In this document: positions 1 to 10,381 of the stretch, piece by piece
How the letters are laid out: every line of letters begins with the position of its first letter
How positions within the stretch are numbered: the stretch's first letter is position 1
Source: Lodderomyces elongisporus
Taxonomy: Eukaryota > Ascomycota > Pichiomycetes > Serinales > Debaryomycetaceae
NCBI RefSeq assembly: GCF_030384665.1
Contig: NC_083673.1
Coordinates: 1-64,000 of the forward strand
DNA length: 64,000 bases
Reading direction: 5' to 3'
Notes under the pieces: model-generated
The model's database searches: none
Told to the model about the DNA's origin: nothing
The model's input: only the letters and a program-made list of their open reading frames with translations
Program-made: the position numbers and the translations under genes

Positions 1-1
1 T

Positions 2-430
2 GTTTCAAGTGCATCCTTACACCGAGTTTCAAGTGCATCCTTACACCGAGTTTCAAGTGCATCCTTACACCGAGTTTCAAGTGCATCCTTACACCGAGTT
101 TCAAGTGCATCCTTACACCGAGTTTCAAGTGCATCCTTACACCGAGTTTCAAGTGCATCCTTACACCGAGTTTCAAGTGCATCCTTACACCGAGTTTCAA
201 GTGCATCCTTACACCGAGTTTCAAGTGCATCCTTACACCGAGTTTCAAGTGCATCCTTACACCGAGTTTCAAGTGCATCCTTACACCGAGTTTCAAGTGC
301 ATCCTTACACCGAGTTTCAAGTGCATCCTTACACCGAGTTTCAAGTGCATCCTTACACCGAGTTTCAAGTGCATCCTTACACCGAGTTTCAAGTGCATCC
401 TTACACCGAGTTTCAAGTGCATCCTTACAG
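2..430. repeat. Telomeric 24-bp tandem repeat array, left chromosome end
   Basis: About 17.9 perfect head-to-tail copies of a 24-bp unit begin at base 2 and stop inside a unit near 430. On the minus strand the unit reads GGTGTAAGGATG followed by CACTTGAAACTC. The first twelve bases match the core I recall from Candida tropicalis telomeres and differ by one base from the C. albicans core (GGTGTACGGATG). The C-rich strand runs 5' to 3' inward from the left edge, as a left telomere must. The array also translates as an open repeating octapeptide, a by-product of a unit length divisible by three. The identity as telomere is inferred from the core, orientation and edge position. Confidence 0.88.
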
Positions 431-1921
431 ATTCCACTTTTTACTTCTTCACCACCGTCGAACCAAACCACTAGATACCACTTAGTAATGCCCATATAAA
501 GTGGTCTTAACATATTTTGGATTATATTTTACCAGAATTTCAGTATTTTCTTTGTTACCTTGTAATCAGTGTATATAATCAATATTTTACGTATGGGATC
601 AAAATTTCGCACTGTTTTAAAGCAAAGTTGTTTCCATTGAAAATGTACTACTCACTCACTTACCAAATAAAATCGAAACCCTAAATTCAAAAGGTATCTC
701 AACTAACTCTACTAGTAGGTGCTTACAAAAACATTCATTACTCACTCATATACTACACCTCTCGAATCCCTAGGATGTTTTCATTCGACATGATACAACA
801 AACTTCGTTCTAATGTTCATAACCCATTAGAAAGTGGGGTACGGCTACATATACGAAGTTGATCACGTGATACTCCAAACTCCCAAACTAGAACACAGCT
901 CTAATATTTTGCAAAGAATGCACAATTCATTTTCTAATTGTTCAACTGCTCACTTTACTAATACCATATATAATTCGAAGTAGACGACGTATTTGACGAA
1001 TGACACTGCATCATCTTCCCCATAGACGACTGGCTTTTACTCTATTATTTCAGTGAACTAAATAGAAATCAAAATTAAGGGAGCGACCATAGAAACAAAA
1101 AAAGAAAAGAAATAAATAAGAAGAGAGAACTTTTTACGATGTAAGCCTCGCCTCGAATGATTTGTGCCTAATTAGGAAATAAAAAAATTATCGAGCAGTA
1201 AACCAGAATTTTTCACTTTAACCTTGTATGCATCAACACCCAACGTTTATATTTGGTCAATGTTCTTATTGGACCCAAGAGCCCCCCTTCCCCTTTCCCT
1301 TACTCTTTCTCTTTCCCCCACACTATACAAGCAAATCGTAATACAAGTACCATATTTTCATGTCCTCTCCAATATTCCTCTTCATAAGCCAATAAATAGC
1401 TTCATCATAACTTACCCATTTTACTAGATGCTAAAGCATGTGATGGAGGTGAAAAGAAAATGTTGAAATACCTACATACAGCTCTTCCATTCCAAACAAT
1501 AGTGGACGTGATTAGCTACATTCAAAACACAAACAAAAGAGAGGGCCCTCAAGTTAAAACAATTTTTTCTTGACCTTAAGTGTTTTCTATTTCTATTTAT
1601 ATTTATTTTTCTTCTTAATTTCTTTGGGTGAAAAAAAAAAGAAATTTCATTTACGGAAATTATGCATTTGGCAAAGTGAAATTGGACTGCATCCTTATGT
1701 AAACGCTATTCTGTTAAACGTGGGCGGGTGTCGGGTTTGGAATCTAAACTGTACAAATATATATAAATTAACGATAAATTCCATTCATCTTCTTTACAAA
1801 AGAAGTTGACGAAGAAAAATTAGAGAAAAAAAACAGAAACGGAAAAGAGCAAATACGTTTCCTGATCATTATTCACCCTTACTCATCCATCTCAACTTAC
1901 TAAACATCTACTTTCAACATT
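431..1921. other. Subtelomeric gene-free region and promoter of the first gene
   Basis: There is no convincing coding sequence between the telomeric array and the first gene; the small open frames are low-complexity. A palindromic CACGTG site (ATCACGTGAT) sits at 862-871. A TATA-like stretch (ATATATATAAATTA) at about 1757-1770 lies some 155 bp before the next ATG. No subtelomeric gene family was recognised. Confidence 0.6.
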
Positions 1922-2674
1922 ATGAAGATCTCATCATTTGCCATTCTTGCCTCCATTGCATTGACGCAAGCTAAACTGTCAAACCAGCTTCACGCTTTTC
2001 TCAAGAGAGCAGATAGCAGTGACGCTACTTGCGATTCGCAGGACTGTTACGACGCAGCCCAGATCTTGGACGACAAATGTCAAGGCAACAGTGACGTGTC
2101 AGAGTCAAATGTTTTGCAATGTGTTTGTGACTTGGACGATGACGAATACTGGAGCAAATTGGCAAGCTGTGCTAAAAACTGTGGCGAAGAGGGCTACAAT
2201 CCTTCCGAAGACGATTTGAGAAAAATTTACTGTAACGCTGCTGAGCGTTATTCTTCAATAATTGAAAACTATTCAACCTACAGTTACGACGATGCTCCAT
2301 TGGAGACTGAGTCTGAATTGGCTCAGGACTTGACCGAGTTTGCAGAAGCTACTGGTTCAGTCGACCCATCTTCAGCCATTGCAGCTATCTTGAGCACCTT
2401 GTCTGGATTGTCTAGTTCCACTGCATCTGCATCTGCATCAGGCTCAGGCTCAAGCACCAGAGGTGCAGTTGCTGCTGCTAGTGAAACCAGCTCTAAAGCT
2501 TCTTCTGGTTCACAATCAAAAACCACATCTTCATCTGCTTCAGAATCTTCATCCGAATCATCATCTGCTGCTGCTGATTCTAGCTCCACCACTTCAGGAT
2601 CAACACAAAATGTCGGTGCTACAGTTGCAGGTTGTGGTTCATTGCTCTCTTTGGCTGTTCTTGCCTTGTTGTAG
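1922..2674 (+). CDS. GPI-anchored cell-surface protein with eight-cysteine (CFEM-like) domain
   Basis: This 250-residue protein starts with a hydrophobic signal peptide (about residues 1-18). A Lys-Arg pair at 28-29 looks like a Kex2 site. Eight cysteines follow at 37, 42, 53, 67, 69, 83, 87 and 104, including the CxC pair typical of CFEM modules. Residues 150-230 are a Ser/Ala/Thr-rich stalk. The C-terminal hydrophobic tail (about 235-250) after small residues fits a GPI-attachment signal. CFEM proteins in Candida often bind haem or sit in the wall, but the spacing here is not canonical, so the haem role is not claimed. It is the first gene inward from the telomere, as is common for surface proteins. 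The start is the first ATG and gives a proper signal peptide. Confidence 0.8.
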   Translation: MKISSFAILASIALTQAKLSNQLHAFLKRADSSDATCDSQDCYDAAQILDDKCQGNSDVSESNVLQCVCDLDDDEYWSKLASCAKNCGEEGYNPSEDDLRKIYCNAAERYSSIIENYSTYSYDDAPLETESELAQDLTEFAEATGSVDPSSAIAAILSTLSGLSSSTASASASGSGSSTRGAVAAASETSSKASSGSQSKTTSSSASESSSESSSAAADSSSTTSGSTQNVGATVAGCGSLLSLAVLALL

Positions 2675-5272
2675 AAGTGGAAGAGTCATTGTTTGATTTT
2701 GACCCAGTTCATTTCCATTCGTTGTCCTATTCTCCGATTTCTTTTAAACACTGCTTAGATATATAGTTTTTACTAAATTGTTTTACTTTACAGTTTTTTT
2801 TTCTAAACTTTTCAAAATTCCTTAATCAATGTTGGAAATTTAGAGACCACGTCATATTCTGTAAAAATTTTAGTTTGAGATTGTCTTTGCCCTTGAAACT
2901 GAGGTGACTTGATACACTCTGTTGTGTTTTATTTCTTGCACACCTTTCGTATTGTTTGATAGTAAACTCCTTAAACATCATTCGATTTTGATTTTGATTT
3001 TTTCATATAGATTGGAGGATGTCTACTGTATAAGAATGGGACAACCAAGAGGAGCAAGGCTGGCTAAAGATGGTTTGGGATATTCAAAAGGACTCAATGC
3101 CCCTTGCTATCTCAATTTAGTTTTGGCTCTGGTGATAGACAAAGTGTGGCAAAATGAGAGAGAGAAGGAGAAAGTGAAAGTTTGTAAGTGATTGCGTGTG
3201 TCCCAAGATGTGTCAAGATGTATCAAGATGTATCAAGATGTATCAAGATGTATCAAGATGTATCAAGATGTATCAAGATGTATCAAGATGTATCAAGATG
3301 TATCAAGATGTATCAAGATGTATCAAGATGTATCAAGATGTATCAAGATGTATCAAGATGTATCAAGATGTATAAAGAAGTGTAAGTACATGTAATTAGA
3401 TGCAATACAAATAAGAGAGAAAGAGTTGACAAGGGTCCTCCCCTTTAACACACCCGTAACTATTTTACTTTAGCTCTACACAACTACTCCTTTTGAACTA
3501 GAGATGTGAATTGCATCATAATGATAACCACGGATATCCAGAGTGCCCCTTGTTTTTTACAATTAATTTTTTGTTTTTGGTATATTCATTTGCAAAAACG
3601 ACTCCTGGCAGAATAGTCTAATTGCGTGTCTTGCAATAAAATAACTGATGTTAATATAGCCGTATTGTACGTTGTTAACCTTGATACAAATATGAAACAT
3701 CAAGTTGAATTGAATTAGGAAGACAACAGAACAAGACAACAGAAGAAAAAAACCAAAACAAAACAATCGCGTAAAATAGTCTTGTCTCGTAGTTTGCTTG
3801 ATCAAAATGTCGTAGTGCTTTGTTTCTGGTGTTTTTGCTGCTGCTGCTACTATTGTTGTTGTTGTCATTGAAGTAGTTCAAGCATAATAACGCGCAATTA
3901 TAAATGAAAGGAGGAAACTGAAATCTTAGATAGAATTTTATCCAAACAATACAGTAGATGAAGAATATTTTCAGCACACAGACCCTTTGCTTTGTGAGTC
4001 TTTAACTGATATTCACCTACTTATTCTATTCTTCAGCGTCGTCTACTTCATCTAGTTCTTCTTCATCTTCTCAACCTTCCCCTTCATCTAGTTCTTATTC
4101 AACTTGTTAATTTATATTTTTATATTTTTTCATTTTTTTTTCTCTCTTTGTGTTGTTACAAACACATCATCAGTCTCGTGTTGTGCGATACTTTAATTTT
4201 TTTTCCATTCTTTTTTTTTTTCCTAATTGAGTTAACAAAGTTTGAGTTACCACCTAAATTGCCAAATTCTACTATTCATCCTACTAAGCCCAAAGTGATA
4301 TTGAATAGACACAGGAAGGTGGGGGCAAAGGTAAGTGCAATACAGATGGTTTTATTTACTTAGCTTCTCAACTCACAACCTTCTCTACACTTGTGAACAA
4401 AAGAAAGAAAAAAAATTCCTCAATCAAGTATGTAGCATTCCCAACGAGGAACAAATTGTATAAAGTTCATAGACAGTTGGCAAGAGAGCAAGAAAAGTAG
4501 ACACAATACACGAAGTTTGGAACTTGCGAAATAGTTTATAGAAACACATATATACACACACATTTACACTTGCAAAAACCCAATCTCTCTGAAACGTCTT
4601 CTTTTGCAACATCATTTTTCATGTGTATACACTTTTAAACCTCCTTCTCCCTTTCACTTTCACTTTTACTCTCCCATTCACTTTCTCTGATTGCGTGTTT
4701 TTTTTTTGTTTTGAGGTTGCATTCTTCCATGACTTGATGTCACCATCTATTTGGCGTATTATAATAACCTCCTTTATGTCACAACTTAAATTAAAGGTGA
4801 GAAATAAAAAAAGTGGAAAAAAAAACACCAAAAAAAAAATATAAAATTTATTCCATGGCAAAATCAAAACACCCCTTAAAGCCCCCCTCCACGTAAGCCC
4901 CCCCTTTGCGCACACCACTTTTGTATGACCGTAAGTAGTAAAAACGAAAAAAAATTATTTTGTATTTACATTAGACGTAACACATTGGACAGAATGAAAC
5001 AAGAAATTTGTGTTTAGAGAATCGAAATAATGAAACCATCTTGGGAAGATGTAGATGTTGCAAAATATATTTCACCACCATAAGACTGACAATGTGGTGA
5101 TGCACGCAATTGTGTATATATATATATATACCGGGGAAATGCCCACCCCCATGAACAAACAATAGCATGAAATATAGACGTCTTCCCACTTTACCAACAA
5201 TCATTTACATCCACATTTACATCTACATCAACATTTAATCAGTATTATACTAAGTTGAAGAAAACAAGGGGG
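2675..5272. other. 2.6-kb gene-free region with minisatellite; chitinase promoter
   Basis: No supported gene lies here. It holds a 10-bp minisatellite (3201-3370), a short Ser-codon-rich patch around 4033-4110 that is open for only about 35 codons, and several homopolymer runs. A TA-dinucleotide TATA-like block (about 5115-5130) lies some 145 bp before the chitinase ATG. Small open frames on both strands lack recognisable composition or motifs. Confidence 0.55.
3201..3370. repeat. 10-bp minisatellite (TATCAAGATG)n
   Basis: Seventeen head-to-tail decamers; the first two (TCCCAAGATG, TGTCAAGATG) are degenerate and the last fifteen (3221-3370) are perfect. The following decamer (TATAAAGAAG) is a decayed copy. 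Ten bp is close to one helical turn. Because 10 is not divisible by three, at least two plus-strand frames read the same ten-residue peptide. Confidence 0.95.
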
Positions 5273-6787
5273 ATGCAGTTACATTCATTATTATCACAGC
5301 AGGTCTCACTCTCACTACTATTGCTAGTACTTCCAGTCCTAACCAACGCAGCTAATATTGCAGCGTATTGGGGTCAAAATGCTGGCGGATCACAACAATC
5401 TTTAGCTAGCTACTGTTCGTCATCGGCAGCAGATATCATCATCTTGTCATTCATGAACAATTTTCCACAATTGGGCTTGAACTTTGCCAACCAATGCTCT
5501 CAAACATTCAGTGACGGACTCTTGGACTGCCCACAAATTGGTGCCGATATCACTACATGCCAAGGACAAGGCAAAATCATCTTGTTATCGTTAGGAGGAG
5601 AATCTGGGACTTATGGATTCTCCTCTGACTCTGAAGCTCAATCATTTGCCACTACAATGTGGAACAAATTCGGTGGAGGTACCGATGACGAAAGACCGTT
5701 TGGAGATGCCATTATCGATGGCTTTGATTTCGATATTGAAAACAAACAACAAACGGGATACGTTGCTTTGGCTACACAGTTGAAGAGCTATTTCGCAAGC
5801 TCTTCAAGACAGTATTATTTATCAGCAGCCCCACAGTGTCCATACCCTGACGAGTCTGTGGGAGACTTGATGGCACTGGTTGACTTGGACTTTGCATTTA
5901 TCCAATTCTACAACAACTACTGTTCCATCGACAAACAGTTTAATTGGGACACTTGGAGTCAGTATGCCAGTGGTAAAAACATCAAATTGTACTTGGGAGT
6001 TCCAGGCTCATCATCATCTGCAGGCTCAGGTTATGTTGACGCATCAACTATTGCAAGCACAATTGCACAAATCCAAGGAGACTCGGCGTTTGGAGGTGTT
6101 TCCGTATGGGATATCTCCTCAGCACCAACGAGCTTCTTGAGTCAAATTAAAAATGCATTATCGGGTGGCTCCTCAGTATCCTCGGCTTCTGTGTCGGTGC
6201 CAGCAGCTAGTTTATCGACACTCAGTACAGTATCTTCAAACTATAATCCATACACAAGTTTGGTAGGCACTCCAACATACTCAGCTGTTCAAAGCAGCGG
6301 AGTTGCTGCAACAATAGTTGGAAGCTCAACTCCAACTGCAACTACAACCTCAAGTACAGGAGGTTTCTGGAGTTGGATTGGTGATTTGTTTGCAGAATCT
6401 TCTTCTTCTCCTTCTTCTTCTACGGCCACTGCTGCTGCTGTTGTACCTGTGGCGTCAACTGCACCGGTAGTAGTAGCACAACCAACTACTTCATCTACCC
6501 CCGTGGCTGCTGTGCCAACTACAACATCTAGTTTCAATTGGTTTGGTCTCTTTGACTCGCCGACTACTTCCACAACTCAAGCCCCAGCAATCACTTCTTC
6601 TGCTATTTCTCAAGGAGCACAAGTTGTTGAGGTCACTAGTTACGTGACACTCACGACAACTGTGGCACCAACAAGATTTTACAAGAGACAAGTACAATCA
6701 GTAGATGCCGTCGACTCCAGCGCATCTCACTTCCATCCAGGATACCTATTAATTGTGGGATTGCTCACAGCTCTCTCATACTTGTGA
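5273..6787 (+). CDS. CHT2: GPI-anchored GH18 chitinase (CHT2-like)
   Basis: This glycoside hydrolase family 18 endochitinase hydrolyses beta-1,4-GlcNAc polymers in the cell wall or septum. The 504-residue product has a signal peptide (about 1-26, ending TNA) and a GH18 domain at about 27-305, with SLGG at 106-109 and the catalytic DGFDFDIE at 149-156 (E156 the acid/base). A Ser/Thr/Val-rich region runs from about 305 to 480 and holds two short aromatic islands (WSWIGDLF and NWFGLF). The hydrophobic tail fits a GPI signal. The open frame extends six codons upstream only through a TTG at 5255, so the ATG at 5273 is taken as the start. A C-terminal GPI signal, with no chitin-binding domain, favours CHT2 over secreted CHT3; the exact paralog is inferred. 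Confidence 0.9.
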   Translation: MQLHSLLSQQVSLSLLLLVLPVLTNAANIAAYWGQNAGGSQQSLASYCSSSAADIIILSFMNNFPQLGLNFANQCSQTFSDGLLDCPQIGADITTCQGQGKIILLSLGGESGTYGFSSDSEAQSFATTMWNKFGGGTDDERPFGDAIIDGFDFDIENKQQTGYVALATQLKSYFASSSRQYYLSAAPQCPYPDESVGDLMALVDLDFAFIQFYNNYCSIDKQFNWDTWSQYASGKNIKLYLGVPGSSSSAGSGYVDASTIASTIAQIQGDSAFGGVSVWDISSAPTSFLSQIKNALSGGSSVSSASVSVPAASLSTLSTVSSNYNPYTSLVGTPTYSAVQSSGVAATIVGSSTPTATTTSSTGGFWSWIGDLFAESSSSPSSSTATAAAVVPVASTAPVVVAQPTTSSTPVAAVPTTTSSFNWFGLFDSPTTSTTQAPAITSSAISQGAQVVEVTSYVTLTTTVAPTRFYKRQVQSVDAVDSSASHFHPGYLLIVGLLTALSYL

Positions 6788-7441
6788 TTTTTATTACACA
6801 TATTGTCAGACTTAAGTAGTGTTCGGTATGCTTAAAGTCTGCGCAGTAATAGTAATATTACTGAGTTTAGTGTGTTTGAACTAGAGATATGTTATTATAA
6901 GGTTATCGTATTTAAAGTTGATATAAAAGCTTACTTAATCTAAAGTTGGTTTAAGAAGATATAAACGTTCTTTATCGAATGGCATTCTGAAGCTCGTTTA
7001 TATTTTTCTGACAAGCTCAAGTCTTTAGGGTAATTGAGTAGAGTTGCTACAGTCAATTACTTGCAGACAAGACTCTTACTGGTCATGTTGTTTCATGTTA
7101 GGTTATAATATGAGGTTGCACCCATTAAGGTTGTGTAGAGTATTGGCCAAACCTCTACCTTCTTAACGGCAAAACAGCATTAGTTGAGGTGAAACATTCA
7201 GGTGAAACAATCATTTAGGTAGTCTGGTTCCGACACATATCATTGACTTATTTAAAAAAAAAGGGATGAACAAATTTTTTTTTTCTTCAATTGTCTAATA
7301 TTATTATAATGAGTAAATAAGTGATTCAATAAACGAATTAGTAAATGAATTAGTAAATGAATTAGTAAATGAATTAATAAATAAATAAATGAGCAATTTA
7401 CCATATATATAAATCAATTGTTGCTTCAGATCCCTAAATCC
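6788..7441. other. Intergenic region between convergent genes
   Basis: This is 650 bp between the 3' ends of the chitinase and the Zn-cluster gene. No gene was seen. It contains AT-rich terminator-like sequence and four copies of a 12-bp repeat (AAATGAATTAGT, with variants) at 7331-7378. Confidence 0.6.
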
Positions 7442-9292
7442 TCATATATTCATTGGGTCACTCCAGTCGGGGAATATATTAACGAGATCGAGGTTGTTTA
7501 TAAAGTCCATCGTCAAAATATCCTCCTTGTCTGCATCTCTTTCTTCAGTAACCAAATTGGAAATCTTCATCGATTGTTTATTATCGATATTACCGTAATC
7601 GTGCATCTTGTGTCTCAAATCATCATCTTGGACATCAGACACTCGAACGAAAATCTGCTTCAACTTCCTTAAAGTCTCTATCCAATTCTTGCCCAACCCC
7701 CAAGATGTACGCCAACTCTTGAGTGTCTCGACCGAGTCCTCGGCCATTTTCAGATACTTGGCGGCAATGTCCTGGTTAAACTGCGCAATCAACACTTTTC
7801 TCGGGTATGCAGCAATATAGAGACTAGTGGCGCCTGTTGTAAATACATGGAACCCCGTAAATGGTGCAATCACCATAAGATTCATTGGCTTCAAGATCTT
7901 TGTTATCAGGTCCATCTTGTCCAAACTATCAAACAATTTCTTGGCCTGTTCTATCCACCATCCAGTGGGAGAAGAATCGGGCGACGAGTAAAAATACTCA
8001 CGACAAAGAAAAATACGGCAAAGAAAGAAAAGACCATGGAAATAGGCAAAGTCTGCCGCCAGTCCGTTGGCAATATGTGCATCCATCGCCTCAAACCTCA
8101 AATGCTTGGGTAAATATTTTTCAAAATTATCCAAATCAACTGAGAATTTATAATACGGCGATTTATCATCCCACGGTGCACACCTCTCCAACTTACCACC
8201 AGTCTCGCCAACCCATTTGGAAATATTTCGCCAATGTTCAAACAAGTATAGCATAAACCCACAACACGAAACTTCTGCTAAACGCTTTGTATCTGCTTCT
8301 TGGATATACTTGCCAACATCTTCCCGAAAACATTGTTGCTGCCCACTAACAAAGATAAAGCTCTTTTCATCGCATGGTAACCTTATATGAATATCCTTAA
8401 GAGAAACACAAGAAGGGCTACTTCTTCCGCTTGCATTGCATCTATCCATCATATAGATACTCCACATAGCCCTTCTTCGCACTTCCAACTCCAATAATTG
8501 ACCATCGTGCATCAATTCTGTGCTTTCCTCATCTAGACCGAGAATCATTGCCATCCTGGCAGCGATTCCCAGGTACATATGACTTCTGGATGCATTTCCC
8601 TCGCCCCATTCATGACTGCTCAATATACACAAGGCTTGACATCGGCTCAATGATGGCAGCTCAAAGTGTTCTGCCAATAGTCGTCGTGCATGCCATCCAA
8701 AGTAGTTTGAAGCATTCGATGCCGAGTTTGCAGAGAGTGAAGCAGTAGATGTAATGAAGTTGGGTTGGAAAGTAGCTGCGGTTTTTTCGTCAAATGCACC
8801 GTATATTTTTGGCATTTCGGGATGTAGTCGAGCACATAGCGCAAGTATGCTCAAGAGTATTGCAGGATCTGGCTGTAGTGGTGTAATTGTCTTTGGTGGG
8901 TTTTGAATAAAAGTACTTGGGTCAAATGTCTCTGACCTTAAAAATGTTAGAAAAGTAGGTTTGTGGAAGATTGGGAATATGCCCTTGTATTGGTTTTCAA
9001 AGAAAATGATAACTACTTGAATGATTAATTCTTTACTTGGCAACTGCACTATGGGTTGTTGTAGATGCTGGTATTGTGCATGCTTGTTGTGACTGGCTCT
9101 TCTGCCTGTGCCTGGTTGTTTCCGTTTAAGTTGTGAGTTTTTCAAAGTGTACGAGCACTTTGTATTTAGAGTCATACATCTTTGACAAGTTGTAAAGTCT
9201 CCATTGTTTCTGCATTTCAATTTGCTTTCTCGACATGTATTGCAAGCAACACTCGCTCGTTTTAACTGGACTGGTTTAGTTATTGATGTCAT
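7442..9292 (-). CDS. Zn(2)Cys(6) binuclear-cluster transcription factor
   Basis: This is a 616-residue fungal transcriptional regulator. The N-terminal zinc cluster has cysteines at 17, 20, 27, 36, 39 and 46 (CX2CX6CX8CX2CX6C), followed by a basic linker (about 50-68). From about residue 90 the sequence resembles the fungal-specific middle homology region: FPIFHKPTF, then RRRAMWSIYMMDR near 270, then the usual LPCDE segment. Such proteins bind CGG-type half-sites as dimers in the nucleus. I do not recognise the particular ortholog and give no symbol. It converges with the chitinase, and its promoter is the 633-bp gap on its right. The ATG at 9292 is the only start that includes the zinc cluster. 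Confidence 0.92.
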   Translation of the reverse strand: MTSITKPVQLKRASVACNTCRESKLKCRNNGDFTTCQRCMTLNTKCSYTLKNSQLKRKQPGTGRRASHNKHAQYQHLQQPIVQLPSKELIIQVVIIFFENQYKGIFPIFHKPTFLTFLRSETFDPSTFIQNPPKTITPLQPDPAILLSILALCARLHPEMPKIYGAFDEKTAATFQPNFITSTASLSANSASNASNYFGWHARRLLAEHFELPSLSRCQALCILSSHEWGEGNASRSHMYLGIAARMAMILGLDEESTELMHDGQLLELEVRRRAMWSIYMMDRCNASGRSSPSCVSLKDIHIRLPCDEKSFIFVSGQQQCFREDVGKYIQEADTKRLAEVSCCGFMLYLFEHWRNISKWVGETGGKLERCAPWDDKSPYYKFSVDLDNFEKYLPKHLRFEAMDAHIANGLAADFAYFHGLFFLCRIFLCREYFYSSPDSSPTGWWIEQAKKLFDSLDKMDLITKILKPMNLMVIAPFTGFHVFTTGATSLYIAAYPRKVLIAQFNQDIAAKYLKMAEDSVETLKSWRTSWGLGKNWIETLRKLKQIFVRVSDVQDDDLRHKMHDYGNIDNKQSMKISNLVTEERDADKEDILTMDFINNLDLVNIFPDWSDPMNI

Positions 9293-9925
9293 TGTGAAGA
9301 GGAGGTGTGGGGTGAGGGGGGGTTTAAGGGCTGAAGTGGGAATATGGAGGGTGGAGAACGAATAACAGTAAAGTGGTTAAAGTAGAATTAAAGTTAAAGA
9401 ACCAAGGGATATGACGATAATATATAGTAGTATTCTAGTTGGTGAAAGAAATAAAGAAATGTTCTTTTAATATATAAAAAGTTGTTTGGTTTTGAAAGAA
9501 AAAATAAATGTAGTTCTTTGATTTGTAAACATTAGATAACGGATTGTTGGGATTACCGTTTTTTTTTTATGTTGCAAAAGCTTTGTGAAACGTCGCTACC
9601 TTTATGGATTTGAGTAATAAAAACTTAAAAAAGGGTGAAGCCACAGTTTTAACTTATATATACATATATATACATGTACTGAGAGTCTGACAAACGTGCA
9701 CCAAACTTTTCTGAAAAAAAAAAACAACGACGAGTTGGATGAATGGATAGTGAGTGGATGCAACAGAACTTTTGAGAGGTGGATGGTGTAAGAAAATAAG
9801 AGGAGTAGGTCTAAAAGCTAGTTCTAGTGTCTAATGTTTATACTTTCTATTTTTCTTCTTCTACTTCTTCTTTAAATATATATTACAAATTTATCTTTTT
9901 CTACTCTAAAAAATTTAATATTAAT
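9293..9925. other. Promoter region of the Zn-cluster gene
   Basis: This 633-bp region lies upstream of the minus-strand regulator and downstream of the next minus-strand gene. It is rich in A and T runs, with an alternating TA/CA stretch at about 9655-9677. No open frame of interest was seen. Confidence 0.5.
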
Positions 9926-10381
9926 CTACTCAGTTTCTCTTTCAAAGGAAAAGATACCTATAAACGGCTCAATCTCATCCGGTCGTCCTTCAGGACATGG
10001 TCCATTAAACACCAAGGTGGGTACTTCCTCTTTATCGTCGTCTTCTGCAACTGAAGAGCTGGCTTTTTCTTCCATAATTGGTGTGAAATCTATCCTTAAA
10101 CTGGTTCCTTCAACAACAATATATAACTTGTATTTCTTGCCCAAGAAATCATTGCTATTGTTATAGTGTATAAGTCCCTTTGTGCTTCCCGTTATTAGCC
10201 CCATTGTTGACCCTATACCCATGATATTTGTACCACCCAATCTGATGTATAATCCACTAAGACCAAAGGGAGAGCAATGGATTTCCAAGTCGCACTCGTT
10301 TGCATACTGAAATGTTACTTGCTGTTCCAGTAGCAGCGATACTGATGTAGGAGCTGTGCTTGATGCTGTTGTTGAAGACAT
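9926..10381 (-). CDS. Conserved-looking hypothetical protein, 151 aa
   Basis: A 151-residue acidic protein that I do not recognise. Residues 15-100 look like a compact alternating strand/helix domain with Gly-rich turns (LGGTNIMGIGSTMGLITG) and hydrophobic strands (YKLYIVVEG). Residues 105-125 are Ser/Glu/Asp-rich, and the end (PEGRPDEIEPFIGIFSFE) again looks folded. It has no signal peptide or membrane segment, suggesting a soluble cytosolic or nuclear protein. The open frame runs 24 codons further to a TTG at 10453 through a low-complexity TTTTG repeat, so the ATG at 10381 is chosen. It is divergent from POT1 across a 2.2-kb gap. Confidence 0.72.
   Translation of the reverse strand: MSSTTASSTAPTSVSLLLEQQVTFQYANECDLEIHCSPFGLSGLYIRLGGTNIMGIGSTMGLITGSTKGLIHYNNSNDFLGKKYKLYIVVEGTSLRIDFTPIMEEKASSSVAEDDDKEEVPTLVFNGPCPEGRPDEIEPFIGIFSFERETE

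Noticed and set aside
9..485. Open frame of 158 codons made of a repeating octapeptide
   Set aside because: It is the telomeric array read in one frame; the 24-bp unit is a multiple of three, so it stays open by arithmetic alone.
5255..5272. Upstream extension of the chitinase starting at TTG
   Set aside because: Non-ATG start, adds a charged peptide before the signal sequence; the ATG at 5273 gives a normal signal peptide.
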